Positions 34,246 to 42,639 of a stretch of 64,000 bases of DNA are shown piece after piece (within the stretch, counting starts at the first letter, position 1; each line of letters opens with the position of its first letter). The stretch is from Flavobacterium sp. KACC 22761. GTDB taxonomy: Bacteria > Bacteroidota > Bacteroidia > Flavobacteriales > Flavobacteriaceae. A model generated the notes under the pieces. That model was not told where the DNA came from and searched no databases. It saw only the letters and a list, made by a program, of their open reading frames with translations. The position numbers were made by a program, and so were the translations under genes. Location of the stretch: NCBI RefSeq assembly GCF_034058155.1, contig NZ_CP139148.1, positions 2,914,001 to 2,978,000 of the forward strand. The letters run 5' to 3'.

Positions 34246-35190
34246 ATGATATTTACCGTAAAAAAATACGATCAAAACGATTATCAGCTCTGGAACGATT
34301 TTATCGCTTTGGCAAAAAATGCCACATTTTTGTTTCATCGTGATTTTATGGAATATCATAAAGACCGTTTTGAAGATTTTTCGCTTTTAATTTTTGATGA
34401 AGAAAAATTGCTCGCTGTTTTGCCCGCCAATAAACAAGGAAATTCGGTTCATTCACATCAAGGACTTACTTATGGAGGATTGATTTTTTCTTCCAAATTA
34501 AAAGCCGAAAAAACAGAAATGATTTTAGATGAAATTCTGTCTTTTCTGAAGGAAAATAAAATTGAAACATTTCATTACAAGCCAATTCCGAATTTTTATT
34601 TTTCGAAAGGAAATCAGGAAATGGATTTCTTTTTGTTTAAAAGAAATGCTATTTCTGAACGAAAAGAAATGAATCTGGCCGTTAATCTGCAAACGCCTTT
34701 AAAGATTTCCAAAAGTAAAATGAAACATTTCAGGAGAATTGAAAATCTTGATTTGGATATTGTTGAAGAGAAAGACTTTAAGCCTTTTTGGAAAAATGTT
34801 CTGGAACCAAGATTGCAGGAAAAATTCAATGCAAAACCAGTTCATACTTGCGAAGAAATTACCTTTTTAAAACAGCGATTCCCAGAAAAAATAAAACAAT
34901 ATTCAGTTTATCAAAATGACGAAATTATTGCTGGAATAGCTATTTTTGAAACTGAACATGTAGTGAAATCACAATATGGAGCGACTTCTGAAAAAGGAGA
35001 AAAAGTAAGAGCTTTGGATTTTCTTTTTATCAATTTGATTCACAAATACAAGCGAAAAGGAAAACACTTTTTTGATATGGGAATTGTCAATGAAGATAAT
35101 GAAAGCGGTTATCATCCAGGTCTTTTGAAACAAAAAGAAGAATTAGGTTGTAGTGTTTATAATCAGGATTTTTATAAAATCGATTTATAA
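34246..35190 (+). CDS. FemAB-like GNAT acyltransferase
   Basis: A 314-aa protein with a double-GNAT, FemAB-like fold: WNDFIALAKNATFLFHRDFMEYHKDRFEDFSLLIF, VHSHQGLTYGGLIF and the second domain ELQ..GIAIFETEHVVKSQYGATSEKGEKVRALDFLFINLIHKYKRKGKHFFDMGIV. FemAB-type enzymes transfer aminoacyl or acyl groups; in glycan loci they acylate sugars. ATG 34246 was preferred over TTG 34240. It opens the glycan locus and may supply the N-acyl transfer on the 3-amino sugar, but this is inference. Confidence 0.75.
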   Translation: MIFTVKKYDQNDYQLWNDFIALAKNATFLFHRDFMEYHKDRFEDFSLLIFDEEKLLAVLPANKQGNSVHSHQGLTYGGLIFSSKLKAEKTEMILDEILSFLKENKIETFHYKPIPNFYFSKGNQEMDFFLFKRNAISERKEMNLAVNLQTPLKISKSKMKHFRRIENLDLDIVEEKDFKPFWKNVLEPRLQEKFNAKPVHTCEEITFLKQRFPEKIKQYSVYQNDEIIAGIAIFETEHVVKSQYGATSEKGEKVRALDFLFINLIHKYKRKGKHFFDMGIVNEDNESGYHPGLLKQKEELGCSVYNQDFYKIDL

Positions 35191-35196
35191 TACTAG

Positions 35197-35225
35197 ACCT
35201 AACAGGTTTTTAAAACCTGTTAGGT
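35197..35225. repeat. Palindrome ACCTAACAGGTTTT / AAAACCTGTTAGGT
   Basis: Perfect 14-base arms with a single-base centre, a common interspersed palindrome in Flavobacterium. It lies 6 bp after the FemAB-like gene and may end that transcript or modulate read-through to the aminotransferase. Confidence 0.75.
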
Positions 35226-35266
35226 TCTATGGAACAACCAAACTCTTAAAAATCTACTAAATAAAT

Positions 35267-36367
35267 ATGATACCATTTTTAGACCTAAAAAAAATCAACG
35301 AACCGTATGAAACTGCTTTTCAGGAAAAACTGAAATCGGTTTTAGAAAACGGCTGGTATATTTTAGGAAAGGAAGTCGAAATTTTTGAAAAGGCTTTCGC
35401 CGAATACAATCAAACGAAATATTGCATTGGAGTTGGGAACGGATTTGATGCTTTAGTTCTAATTTTTAAAGGCTATATTGAATTAGGAAAACTCAAAAAA
35501 GGCGATGAAGTCATCGTTCCTGCAAATACCTATATTGCCAGTATTTTGTCAATTTTACAAGCCGATTTGATTCCGGTTTTTGTCGAGCCAAAACTGGAAA
35601 CTTACAACATAAATCCAGATTTAATTCAGGAAAAAATCACTCCAAAAACAAAAGCCATTTTAGCTGTTCATCTCTACGGGCAATTGGCAGAAATGGAAAA
35701 AATCAATGAAATTGCAGAAAAAAACAATCTTCTTATTGTTGAAGATGGCGCACAATCTCATGGAACAATCAACAATCAAAAATCAGCAATCAAAAATCTT
35801 AAATCAAGCGTAGCGTATAGTTTTTATCCTGGAAAAAATTTAGGTTGTCTTGGCGATGGTGGTGCGATTACAACAAATGATTCGGAGTTGGCAAAAGTGC
35901 TTTTTTCGCTTCGAAATTATGGTTCAGAAAAAAAATATTACAATGAGTTTATCGGTGTAAATTCCAGATTAGATGAATTGCAAGCTGGATTCTTAAGTTT
36001 AAAATTACCGAATTTAGATGCAGATAATCAAAAAAGAAGATTAATCGCAAAACGTTATTTGTCTGAAATTAAAAACCAAAAAATAATCTTGCCTTTTTGG
36101 GATTTATCCGAAAATCATGTTTTTCATTTATTTGTTATTCGAACAGAAAACAGAGAAGCTCTGCAAAATTATTTAGCTCAAAATAGTATACAAACGGTTA
36201 TTCATTATCCAATTCCGCCGCACAAACAAAAAGCATTTTTGGAGTGGAATAATTTGTCGTTTCCAATTACAGAAAAGATTCATAACGAGGTTTTAAGCTT
36301 GCCAATAAGTCCGGTTTTAATAGAATCTGAAATCGATTTTATTATTGAAATTTTAAATCAATATTAA
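35267..36367 (+). CDS. DegT/DnrJ/EryC1 sugar aminotransferase (FdtB/QdtB-type)
   Basis: A 366-aa PLP-dependent enzyme. It has GVGNGFDALVLIFKGYIELG, VIVPANTYIASILSILQADLIPVFVEP, AVHLYGQLAEM, the PLP-phosphate site VEDGAQSHG, and the Schiff-base Lys in YSFYPGKNLGCLGDGGAITTND, then LRNYGSEKKYYNEFIGVNSRLDELQAGFL. With the FdtA-type ketoisomerase at 40967 it should aminate a dTDP-3-keto-6-deoxyhexose to dTDP-3-amino-3,6-dideoxy-sugar (Fuc3N or Qui3N). A GTG-start flippase gene follows by 4 bp. Cytoplasmic. Confidence 0.9.
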   Translation: MIPFLDLKKINEPYETAFQEKLKSVLENGWYILGKEVEIFEKAFAEYNQTKYCIGVGNGFDALVLIFKGYIELGKLKKGDEVIVPANTYIASILSILQADLIPVFVEPKLETYNINPDLIQEKITPKTKAILAVHLYGQLAEMEKINEIAEKNNLLIVEDGAQSHGTINNQKSAIKNLKSSVAYSFYPGKNLGCLGDGGAITTNDSELAKVLFSLRNYGSEKKYYNEFIGVNSRLDELQAGFLSLKLPNLDADNQKRRLIAKRYLSEIKNQKIILPFWDLSENHVFHLFVIRTENREALQNYLAQNSIQTVIHYPIPPHKQKAFLEWNNLSFPITEKIHNEVLSLPISPVLIESEIDFIIEILNQY

Positions 36368-36371
36368 AATC

Positions 36372-37871
36372 GTGTCGGATAAAAAATCATATCAGCAAAT
36401 TTTAAAAACGACTTCGCTTTTTGGAGGCGTTCAATTTTTTTCGATTTTAATTTCGGTTGTTCGAACGAAGTTAATTGCTGTCTTTATTGGTCCCGCCGGA
36501 ATGGGAATTATTGCATTGCTCAATTCGACTTTGGGTGTTTTAAGCAGTATTTCCGGTTTCGGAATTGAGACTAGTGCTGTAAAAAGCATTTCTGAAAATT
36601 ATAAAAACGACGATTTAAAAACGGTTTCCAAAACCATTCAAATTGTAAAGAAAATTGTGTTTTTTACGGGAATTTTTGGAATGTTTTTGACTTTAGCTTT
36701 TTCAAAAATTTTGAGCATCATAACTTTTGGAGACTCCAGTCAAACCTTTTCTTTTGCAATACTTTCGGTTACCATTTTGCTCAAGCAATTGAGCTCAGGA
36801 CAATTGGCCGTTTTACAAGGTTTGCGATCTTTTAGACTTTTGGCGAAAGCCAATTTATACGGCAATTTATTCGGACTTCTTTTTTCTATTCCGTTGTATT
36901 ATTTTCTAAAAATCGATGCTATTCTTCCAACAATTATAATTGCTTCGTTGTCGGCTTTGATTTTTTCATTTTACTATTCAAATAAAGTAAAAATCGAAAA
37001 GGAAAAAATAGAAAATTCTGCCGTATTTTTAGAAGGGAAATTGATCGTGAAGTTGGGTTTTATGCTGACAATCAGCAGTGTTTTAACGCTTTTGTCAACG
37101 TATTTGGTTCAAATTTATGTTGGAAAAATTGGAGGTTTGGATCAAGTTGGTTTTTACAACGCCGGATTTACTTTGTTGAATTCCTATGTCGGAGTTATTT
37201 TTACCGTAATGAGTACTGATTATTTTCCAAAATTAGCTTCTATAAATTCGGATAATGAAAAAGTTAGGGAAAGTGTTCAGCAACAAGCTTTTATTTCCGT
37301 TTTAATTATTACGCCAATTATTGTTTTGTTTCTCACTTCCAGTTCGTTGATCATTAAACTAATGTACACTTCAAAATTTGAAGTCATAGTTCCAATGATT
37401 TGCGCCGGAATTCTCGGAATGTTATTTCGCGCCGTTTCTTGGTCAATGGGATTTGTTTTGATAGCAAAAGGCGACTCAAAAATGTTTGTAAAAACGGCCA
37501 TTGGTTTCAATATTTTATCCGTGATAATGAATATTGGAGGCTATTATTTTTATGGATTAGAAGGTTTGGGAATCAGCTTTTTCCTGTACTTTTTATGTCA
37601 TTTTATCGGACTGAAAATCATTACCAAAAAGCGCTATGATTTTTATTTCGAGAGAGAATTTTATCAGCTTTATTTTGTTTGTTTTGGTATTTGCGCAACT
37701 TCATTTTTGTTGCGATTTATCGAGAACGAGGTTTTAAAATATAGTTTGTTTTCGCTCATGATTTTAGTCTCTTTTGGTTTTAGTTTTTATGAAATCAACA
37801 AAAAGATGAATTTAAGCGAAATATTTACTTCATTTGTTCAGCAAAAAAAAGGAAAAAATGATCCGGAATAG
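36372..37871 (+). CDS. Wzx-like O-antigen/oligosaccharide flippase
   Basis: A 499-aa MOP-superfamily membrane protein with about 14 predicted helices. N-terminal TSLFGGVQFFSILISVVRTKLIAVFIGPAGMGIIALLNSTLGVLSSISGFGIETSAVKSI is typical of Wzx flippases, which move lipid-linked glycan units to the periplasmic face. GTG start at 36372, 4 bp after the aminotransferase stop. It overlaps the next gene by 14 bp. Its place beside glycosyltransferases supports a role in a surface polysaccharide. Confidence 0.9.
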   Translation: MSDKKSYQQILKTTSLFGGVQFFSILISVVRTKLIAVFIGPAGMGIIALLNSTLGVLSSISGFGIETSAVKSISENYKNDDLKTVSKTIQIVKKIVFFTGIFGMFLTLAFSKILSIITFGDSSQTFSFAILSVTILLKQLSSGQLAVLQGLRSFRLLAKANLYGNLFGLLFSIPLYYFLKIDAILPTIIIASLSALIFSFYYSNKVKIEKEKIENSAVFLEGKLIVKLGFMLTISSVLTLLSTYLVQIYVGKIGGLDQVGFYNAGFTLLNSYVGVIFTVMSTDYFPKLASINSDNEKVRESVQQQAFISVLIITPIIVLFLTSSSLIIKLMYTSKFEVIVPMICAGILGMLFRAVSWSMGFVLIAKGDSKMFVKTAIGFNILSVIMNIGGYYFYGLEGLGISFFLYFLCHFIGLKIITKKRYDFYFEREFYQLYFVCFGICATSFLLRFIENEVLKYSLFSLMILVSFGFSFYEINKKMNLSEIFTSFVQQKKGKNDPE

Positions 37872-38604
37872 TTACAGAAAATACAAGTCATTTTATCAAA
37901 AAATCAAGTTTTACTGGTCGGTAAACTGGACAAAAACGCTGTATTTTAATTTCAAGAAATTTCCTTTTCAAACCGCTAAAAAACTTCCGGTTTTCTTTTA
38001 CAAAAGAGTAAAATTTACTTCAATTTCAGGTGAAATTCAAATCGAGGGAAAAATCCAAAAAGCAATGATTGGTTTTGGACAACCTTATGAATTAAACACC
38101 GTTCATCGTGGCATTGCCGAAATCAATATTCAAGGAAAACTAATTTTTAAAGGGAAATTTCAATTTGGTAAAGATTATTTTCTTTTTGTTGGCGAAAATG
38201 CGGTTTGCGAATTGGGAAATATGTCTTCAATGGCTTCAAACGCAAAATTGATTTGTCTCGAAAAAGTAGTTCTAGGAGATTATGCTCGTTTTGGCTCTGA
38301 GTGTCAAATTATAGATACTAATTTCCACGATTTAATAGATACGCAAACAGGCGAAAAACTTCAAAAATCGGCACCAATTTTAATCGGAAATTTTAATTTT
38401 ATTAGCAACAGAGTTTCAATTATGAAAGGAACTCAAACTCCTGATTTTTGCACTATTGCCTCAAATAGTTTGTGTACAAAAGAGTATGCTTCTTTGGGCG
38501 AAAATATTTTAATTGGTGGTGTTCCTGCTCAATTAATAAGAGAAAATGTTTCGCGAGATTGGCAAGGCGAAAAACAACAATTAGACGATTTTTTGACGAT
38601 TTAA
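37858..38604 (+). CDS. Left-handed beta-helix (hexapeptide) acyltransferase
   Basis: A 248-aa protein with hexapeptide-type repeats: LFVGENAVCELGNMSSMASNAKLICLEKVVLGDYARFGSECQIIDTNFHDL, and a C-terminal PILIGNFNFISNRVSIMKGTQTPDFCTIASNSLCTKEYASLGENILIGGVPAQLIREN, the GxPAxxI end of maltose O-acetyltransferase-like enzymes. The His of DTNFHD is the likely catalytic base. It probably acetylates a sugar of the glycan, possibly the 3-amino group (FdtC-like). ATG 37858 was preferred; it overlaps wzx by 14 bp, so the two are coupled. Confidence 0.85.
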   Translation: MIRNSYRKYKSFYQKIKFYWSVNWTKTLYFNFKKFPFQTAKKLPVFFYKRVKFTSISGEIQIEGKIQKAMIGFGQPYELNTVHRGIAEINIQGKLIFKGKFQFGKDYFLFVGENAVCELGNMSSMASNAKLICLEKVVLGDYARFGSECQIIDTNFHDLIDTQTGEKLQKSAPILIGNFNFISNRVSIMKGTQTPDFCTIASNSLCTKEYASLGENILIGGVPAQLIRENVSRDWQGEKQQLDDFLTI

Positions 38605-38640
38605 AAAATGGGACGCGGATGACACAGATTCGCTAAAGCG

Positions 38641-38708
38641 AAAACGCGGATTAAAACGGATTTTTTTAAAAGCATTCATCAAAAAAAATCCGTTTTAATC
38701 CGCGTTTT
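38641..38708. terminator. Long inverted repeat acting as convergent terminator
   Basis: 27-base perfect arms (AAAACGCGGATTAAAACGG and onward, complement after 14 bases), ending in T runs on both strands. It lies between the convergent acyltransferase and GT2 genes. The flanks GGACGCGGATGACACAGATT resemble interspersed repeats in flavobacteria, so it is also a repeat copy. Confidence 0.75.
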
Positions 38709-38728
38709 TACGAAGTAAATCCGAAAAA

Positions 38729-39631
38729 TCAGCGTTCTATCATAATACGAAGACGTTGTTTAATTTCTAGTGAAATATATAGGAATAACAACTTAAAATT
38801 CGAAGTTTTATAGGCCAAAATCATTTCAAAATGAATACGTTTTAAAATTGCTTTATGTTCCTCTTTTGTTCGGTTTAGCAGAATTGCTTTTTTGATAATC
38901 AGATATGTGGAATGATTTATTTTTTTTGCTCGGGCATCATTTTTAAGAAAAAAATGCGTTCCTAAAGAATTTGAAGCAATACGTTTTTGAATCAAAATTT
39001 CATCAATATAATCAACATCATATTGGCGTGAAGCCCGAATCCACAAATCCAAATCTTCATACGCCAGATTTTCATCATAACCATTCAAATCATCAAAAAC
39101 CGATTTTTTAACCATTGAAGAAACAGAGCAAATACTATTTCCACCTGAAATTACGCTTAAATAAATATCGCCGGTTTTCCTTTTTTTGATTGTTTTTTTC
39201 GCGGCATCTACAGCAAAATAATACGAATCATGAGCACCATTTTCAGTAATCAATTCGGCATTTCCATAAACAATTCCGAGGTTTTTAAATGCGGTTTCTT
39301 GAAAAGCTTTTGTTTGCAATGAAACACAATTTAGCATTAAAACATCATCACAAGCCAAGTCGATTATAAAATCGCCTTTTGCCAATTTTAAAGCTTTATT
39401 GAAGGATTTTGTACTTCCTAAATTCGTTTTGTTTTCAATAAATCGAATTTGTGGATAATCAATCAGAAATTTTTTAATTGTTTCTTTAGAATTATCAGTG
39501 CTAAAATCGTCAACTACAATTACTTCAATAAACGAATAATCCTGATTTATTGCCGAAGTCAAACTTTCGACAACAAATTTTTCCTGATTATAGCACAAGC
39601 AAATAATAGTTACTAATGGATTATCGTACAT
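38729..39631 (-). CDS. Glycosyltransferase family 2
   Basis: A 300-aa GT-A enzyme: VTIICLCYNQEKFVVESLTSAINQDYSFIEVIVVDDFSTDNSKETI (nucleotide-sugar binding start), DxD-type LACDDVLMLN, and GYDENLAYEDLDLWIRASR (ED acceptor-base motif). Likely adds one sugar in the glycan repeat. It is the only gene on the minus strand inside the locus apart from the last GT2. It lies behind the long convergent repeat. Donor and linkage are unknown. Confidence 0.9.
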   Translation of the reverse strand: MYDNPLVTIICLCYNQEKFVVESLTSAINQDYSFIEVIVVDDFSTDNSKETIKKFLIDYPQIRFIENKTNLGSTKSFNKALKLAKGDFIIDLACDDVLMLNCVSLQTKAFQETAFKNLGIVYGNAELITENGAHDSYYFAVDAAKKTIKKRKTGDIYLSVISGGNSICSVSSMVKKSVFDDLNGYDENLAYEDLDLWIRASRQYDVDYIDEILIQKRIASNSLGTHFFLKNDARAKKINHSTYLIIKKAILLNRTKEEHKAILKRIHFEMILAYKTSNFKLLFLYISLEIKQRLRIMIER

Positions 39632-39680
39632 ATTGGTTTTTGAGTATTTGTCTAATTTTAAATGAGTAAATTTCTTAATC

Positions 39681-39748
39681 TCGCAAAGACGCGAAGTCTT
39701 TTTTTAAGTTTTTTAAAATAAAACTTTGCGACTTCGCGACTTTGCGAG
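39681..39748. repeat. Palindrome CTCGCAAAGACGCGAAGTC type
   Basis: Arms of 19 bp (39681-39699 and 39730-39748) with one mismatch. A related single arm lies at 32141-32169. Typical interspersed flavobacterial repeat between the divergent GT2 and GT4 genes. Confidence 0.7.
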
Positions 39749-39834
39749 CAATTTTTCGTTGCTGAAGAAAAAAAACTTAAAAATTATCCCGCAAACATAG
39801 GACTCATTTTTTATGTTTCTATGTGTTAAAAAGA

Positions 39835-39842
39835 TATATTTG
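39835..39842 (+). promoter_or_regulatory. Candidate -7 element (TATATTTG) for the GT4-FdtA-GT4 operon
   Basis: TATATTTG lies 23 nt before ATG 39865 and inside the N-terminal extension that would start at ATG 39823, so it supports the later start. Confidence 0.45.
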
Positions 39843-39864
39843 GTACGAAAATAAGAAATCACGA

Positions 39865-40962
39865 ATGATATCGACTCACAAAAAAAAGAAAATTGCTTTA
39901 ATTGGTTACCGTCTGAGCGGAGGCGGAAGCGATAAAGTAATGGCAAATTTGTCCATTTTTTTTCAGCATAAAGGTTTTGAGGTCGATATTATTATTGTTT
40001 TAGATGAAGTCAGTTTTCCGTATTTGGGGAAATTGGTGAATTTGGGCTTGCTGAAGAATAAATCAAATGGAATTTTTAATAAAATTAAACGTTTAAAGGC
40101 TTTAAAAAAGTATTTGAACGAAAATCATTTTGATTTTATAATTGATTTCCGTTTCCGAACGAAAGTTATTCAGGAGCTTATTTTAGCCCGATTTATCTAT
40201 AATGCCAAGACCATTTTTACCGTTCATAGTTTTTTGATTGATCATTATATGCCTAATAATTCATGGTTGACGCGATTAATGTACAATCATTGTCTGGCAA
40301 ATGTGGCGCTTACAGATGAAATGAAAACGCTGATCGAGACAAAACATAAATTGCAAAATGTGGTCACAATTCATAATCCAATTTATTTGGAAGAAATTGT
40401 GAAAAAGCAAATTGAAAAAATAGACATTGCATTTGATTATATAATTGCAATTGGACAATATGAAAACGAAATAAAACAGTTTGACAAACTGATTTCAAGT
40501 TATGCAAAATCTGATTTGATTGAGAAACAAATCCATTTGGTGATTGTTGGAAATGGTGACGAATCAAAACTTCAAAAAGCAATTTCAGATCATCAAATTC
40601 ATGATTTTGTACATCTTTTAGGGTACCAAAATAATCCCTTTAAATATTTGAGCAAGGCTAAATTTTTAGTTTTAAGCAGTAAAAATGAAGGTTTTCCGAA
40701 TGTTATTTTAGAAGCTTTGGCTTGCGAAATTCCGGTTGTTTCTTTTGACTGTGATTTTGGACCGCGTGATATGATTTCTTCTTTTGAAAATGGAATTTTA
40801 GTCGAAAATCAGAATTGGGAAAAAATGACTGAAGCTTTAAATTTATTGATTTCCAATACAGATTTATATCAAAAATGCAAGCAAAATTCGCAGAATAGTA
40901 TCGATCCATTTTTATTGGAAAAAATTGGACAGCAATGGTTAAATTTGTTGCAGGAACATTAA
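39865..40962 (+). CDS. Glycosyltransferase family 4
   Basis: A 365-aa GT-B enzyme with KKKKIALIGYRLSGGGSDKVMANLSIFFQHKGFEVDIII at the N-terminus and the GT4 donor site LSSKNEGFPNVILEALACEIPVVSFDCDFGPRDMISSFENG (EGFPNVILEA) in the C-terminal half. ATG 39865 was chosen over ATG 39823, which lies upstream of a TATATTTG promoter box. It is 5 bp before the FdtA-like gene, which overlaps the next GT4 gene; the three form an operon. Confidence 0.9.
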   Translation: MISTHKKKKIALIGYRLSGGGSDKVMANLSIFFQHKGFEVDIIIVLDEVSFPYLGKLVNLGLLKNKSNGIFNKIKRLKALKKYLNENHFDFIIDFRFRTKVIQELILARFIYNAKTIFTVHSFLIDHYMPNNSWLTRLMYNHCLANVALTDEMKTLIETKHKLQNVVTIHNPIYLEEIVKKQIEKIDIAFDYIIAIGQYENEIKQFDKLISSYAKSDLIEKQIHLVIVGNGDESKLQKAISDHQIHDFVHLLGYQNNPFKYLSKAKFLVLSSKNEGFPNVILEALACEIPVVSFDCDFGPRDMISSFENGILVENQNWEKMTEALNLLISNTDLYQKCKQNSQNSIDPFLLEKIGQQWLNLLQEH

Positions 40963-40966
40963 ATAT

Positions 40967-41371
40967 ATGACAACAGTTCAAGATATTTCATTATTAAAAA
41001 TTCCAGTTGTCGAAGACTTGAGCGGAAATTTGGCTTTTATTCAAAATGGCGTTTTGCCTTTTGAATTCAAACGCGTTTATTATCTTTTTGATGTTCCGAG
41101 TACTGCTTTTCGCGGCGGACATTCGCATATTGAGCAACATGAAGTTTTGATTGCTTTAAGTGGCAGTTTTGAAGTGATTGTAAACGATGGAAAAGACAAA
41201 AAAAGTTATTTGCTCAACAAGCCAAATGTTGGTTTGCATTTGCCAAAAGGAATTTGGCGCGAACTTGAAAATTTTTCTTCAGGTTCAGTTTGTCTTGTTT
41301 TGGCTTCAGATGTTTTTGAAGAAACCGATTATATTCGGGATTATGAAACTTTTCTGAATTCCAAAAAATGA
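40967..41371 (+). CDS. FdtA/QdtA-type TDP-4-keto-6-deoxyglucose 3,4-ketoisomerase (cupin)
   Basis: A 134-aa single-domain cupin matching the FdtA/WxcM family: IPVVEDLSGNLAFIQNGVLPFEFKRVYYLFDVPSTAFRGGHSHIEQHEVLIALSGSFEVIVNDG and WRELENFSSGSVCLVLASDVFEETDYIRDYETFL. The His pair in RGGHSHIEQHE is catalytic. It moves the keto group from C4 to C3 of dTDP-4-keto-6-deoxyglucose, forming the FdtB substrate at 35267. It overlaps the GT4 gene by 4 bp. The fdtA and fdtB genes are unlinked by 4.6 kb. Confidence 0.9.
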   Translation: MTTVQDISLLKIPVVEDLSGNLAFIQNGVLPFEFKRVYYLFDVPSTAFRGGHSHIEQHEVLIALSGSFEVIVNDGKDKKSYLLNKPNVGLHLPKGIWRELENFSSGSVCLVLASDVFEETDYIRDYETFLNSKK

Positions 41372-42462
41372 AACTTCTGTATGTTGTTCCCAAAATAAAA
41401 AATGCTGGCGGTGTTGCGCGAGTCTTGGCTGTGAAGGCGAATTATTTTGTCGAACATTTTGGTTATGAAATTCATATTTTATCACAAAATGAAAATGATG
41501 AATTGCCGTTTTATGACTTCAATTCTAAAGTTGTTTTCCACAATGTAATCTTAGAAGGAAATGCTTTAAGGTTTTTACAATCCTATAAAAAACAACTAAA
41601 TGAAAAGCTTAGCGAAATCAAACCAGACATGATTTTAGTTGCCGATAATGGTTTGAAAGCCTTTATTTTTCCGTTTATTGTCAACACAAAAAGACCAATT
41701 GTTTTTGAAGTTCACGGTTCAAAATTTATTGAAGAAAAAGCTCAAAAAACAGATTTTATTTCAAAATCAATTCAAAAAAATAAATATCGTTTTAAAGATT
41801 TTAGTGTTCGAAAATTCACAAAAATTGTAGCGCTTTCAGAGGAAAGCAAAAATGAGTGGAAAGCAAAAAATACAATTGTAATTCCAAATGCTTCCTGGAT
41901 TAAAACAGAAAAAAACTCAGATTTAAAAAATAAGAAAGTCATAGCTATTGCCCGATATTCTTATGAAAAAGGCCTAGATCGATTATTGTTGATTTGGGAA
42001 AAAGCAGTCAAAAAACATCCTGATTGGATTTTGGATATTTATACAGATGATTTTGATTCTCTAAAAAGCATAGTTGCCGATTTAGGATTAAACTCAAATG
42101 TAAATATCTTTGGTTTTGTAAAAAATATTGAAGAGAAATACCGCGAATATTCCATTTGCGCCATGACTTCAAGATCTGAAGGTTTTCCGATGGTTTTGTT
42201 GGAAGCGATGGCTTCAGGACTGCCTTGTGTCGCTTTTGATTGCCCAATTGGTCCAAGAACTATAATTACAAACGAAGAAAATGGATTTTTGATTCCGGAA
42301 AATGATTATGAAATGTATGTTGAAAAACTTTCTTTTTTAATTGAAAATGAAGAGTCAAGATTGAAATTTGGGAAAAATGCTAAACAAACCTCTGAAAATT
42401 ATTCTGTGGATAAAGTAATGGAGAAGTGGAGATTGTTTCTAGAAAATATTATAATTGTTTAA
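41368..42462 (+). CDS. Glycosyltransferase family 4
   Basis: A 364-aa GT-B enzyme. KLLYVVPKIKNAGGVARVLAVKANYFVEHFGYEIHILSQNEND starts the acceptor domain; KKVIAIARYSYEKGLDRLLLIWE and MTSRSEGFPMVLLEAMASGLPCVAFDCPIGPRTIITNEENGFLIP form the donor domain with the EGFPMVLLEA motif. It overlaps the FdtA-type stop by 4 bp. Likely acts on the same glycan. Confidence 0.9.
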   Translation: MKLLYVVPKIKNAGGVARVLAVKANYFVEHFGYEIHILSQNENDELPFYDFNSKVVFHNVILEGNALRFLQSYKKQLNEKLSEIKPDMILVADNGLKAFIFPFIVNTKRPIVFEVHGSKFIEEKAQKTDFISKSIQKNKYRFKDFSVRKFTKIVALSEESKNEWKAKNTIVIPNASWIKTEKNSDLKNKKVIAIARYSYEKGLDRLLLIWEKAVKKHPDWILDIYTDDFDSLKSIVADLGLNSNVNIFGFVKNIEEKYREYSICAMTSRSEGFPMVLLEAMASGLPCVAFDCPIGPRTIITNEENGFLIPENDYEMYVEKLSFLIENEESRLKFGKNAKQTSENYSVDKVMEKWRLFLENIIIV

Positions 42463-42487
42463 TTCTTAGTGAGTTTTATTGTTTTTA

Positions 42488-42639
42488 GTCCCAGCGGGAC
42501 GCAATATTTATAGAAAAGCAGTTTAGGTTTTTAAGAAAACCCCCAGCGGGGTGATATTTTTAAACGCATAGATTTCGCTCCGCTGGAGCTTTGGAGCAAT
42601 TCTGAATTATTTGCTATAAATATTTCGCTCCGCTGGAGC
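42488..42639. repeat. Four REP-like hairpins (AGC-loop stems), two each way
   Basis: Small hairpins at 42488-42500 (GTCCC-AGC-GGGAC), 42541-42551 (CCCC-AGC-GGGG), 42577-42589 and 42627-42639 (GCTCC-GCT-GGAGC), the last two inverted. Each is followed on its own strand by a similar G.AATATTTATAG-like tail. This is the layout of REP/BIME clusters. Confidence 0.75.
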
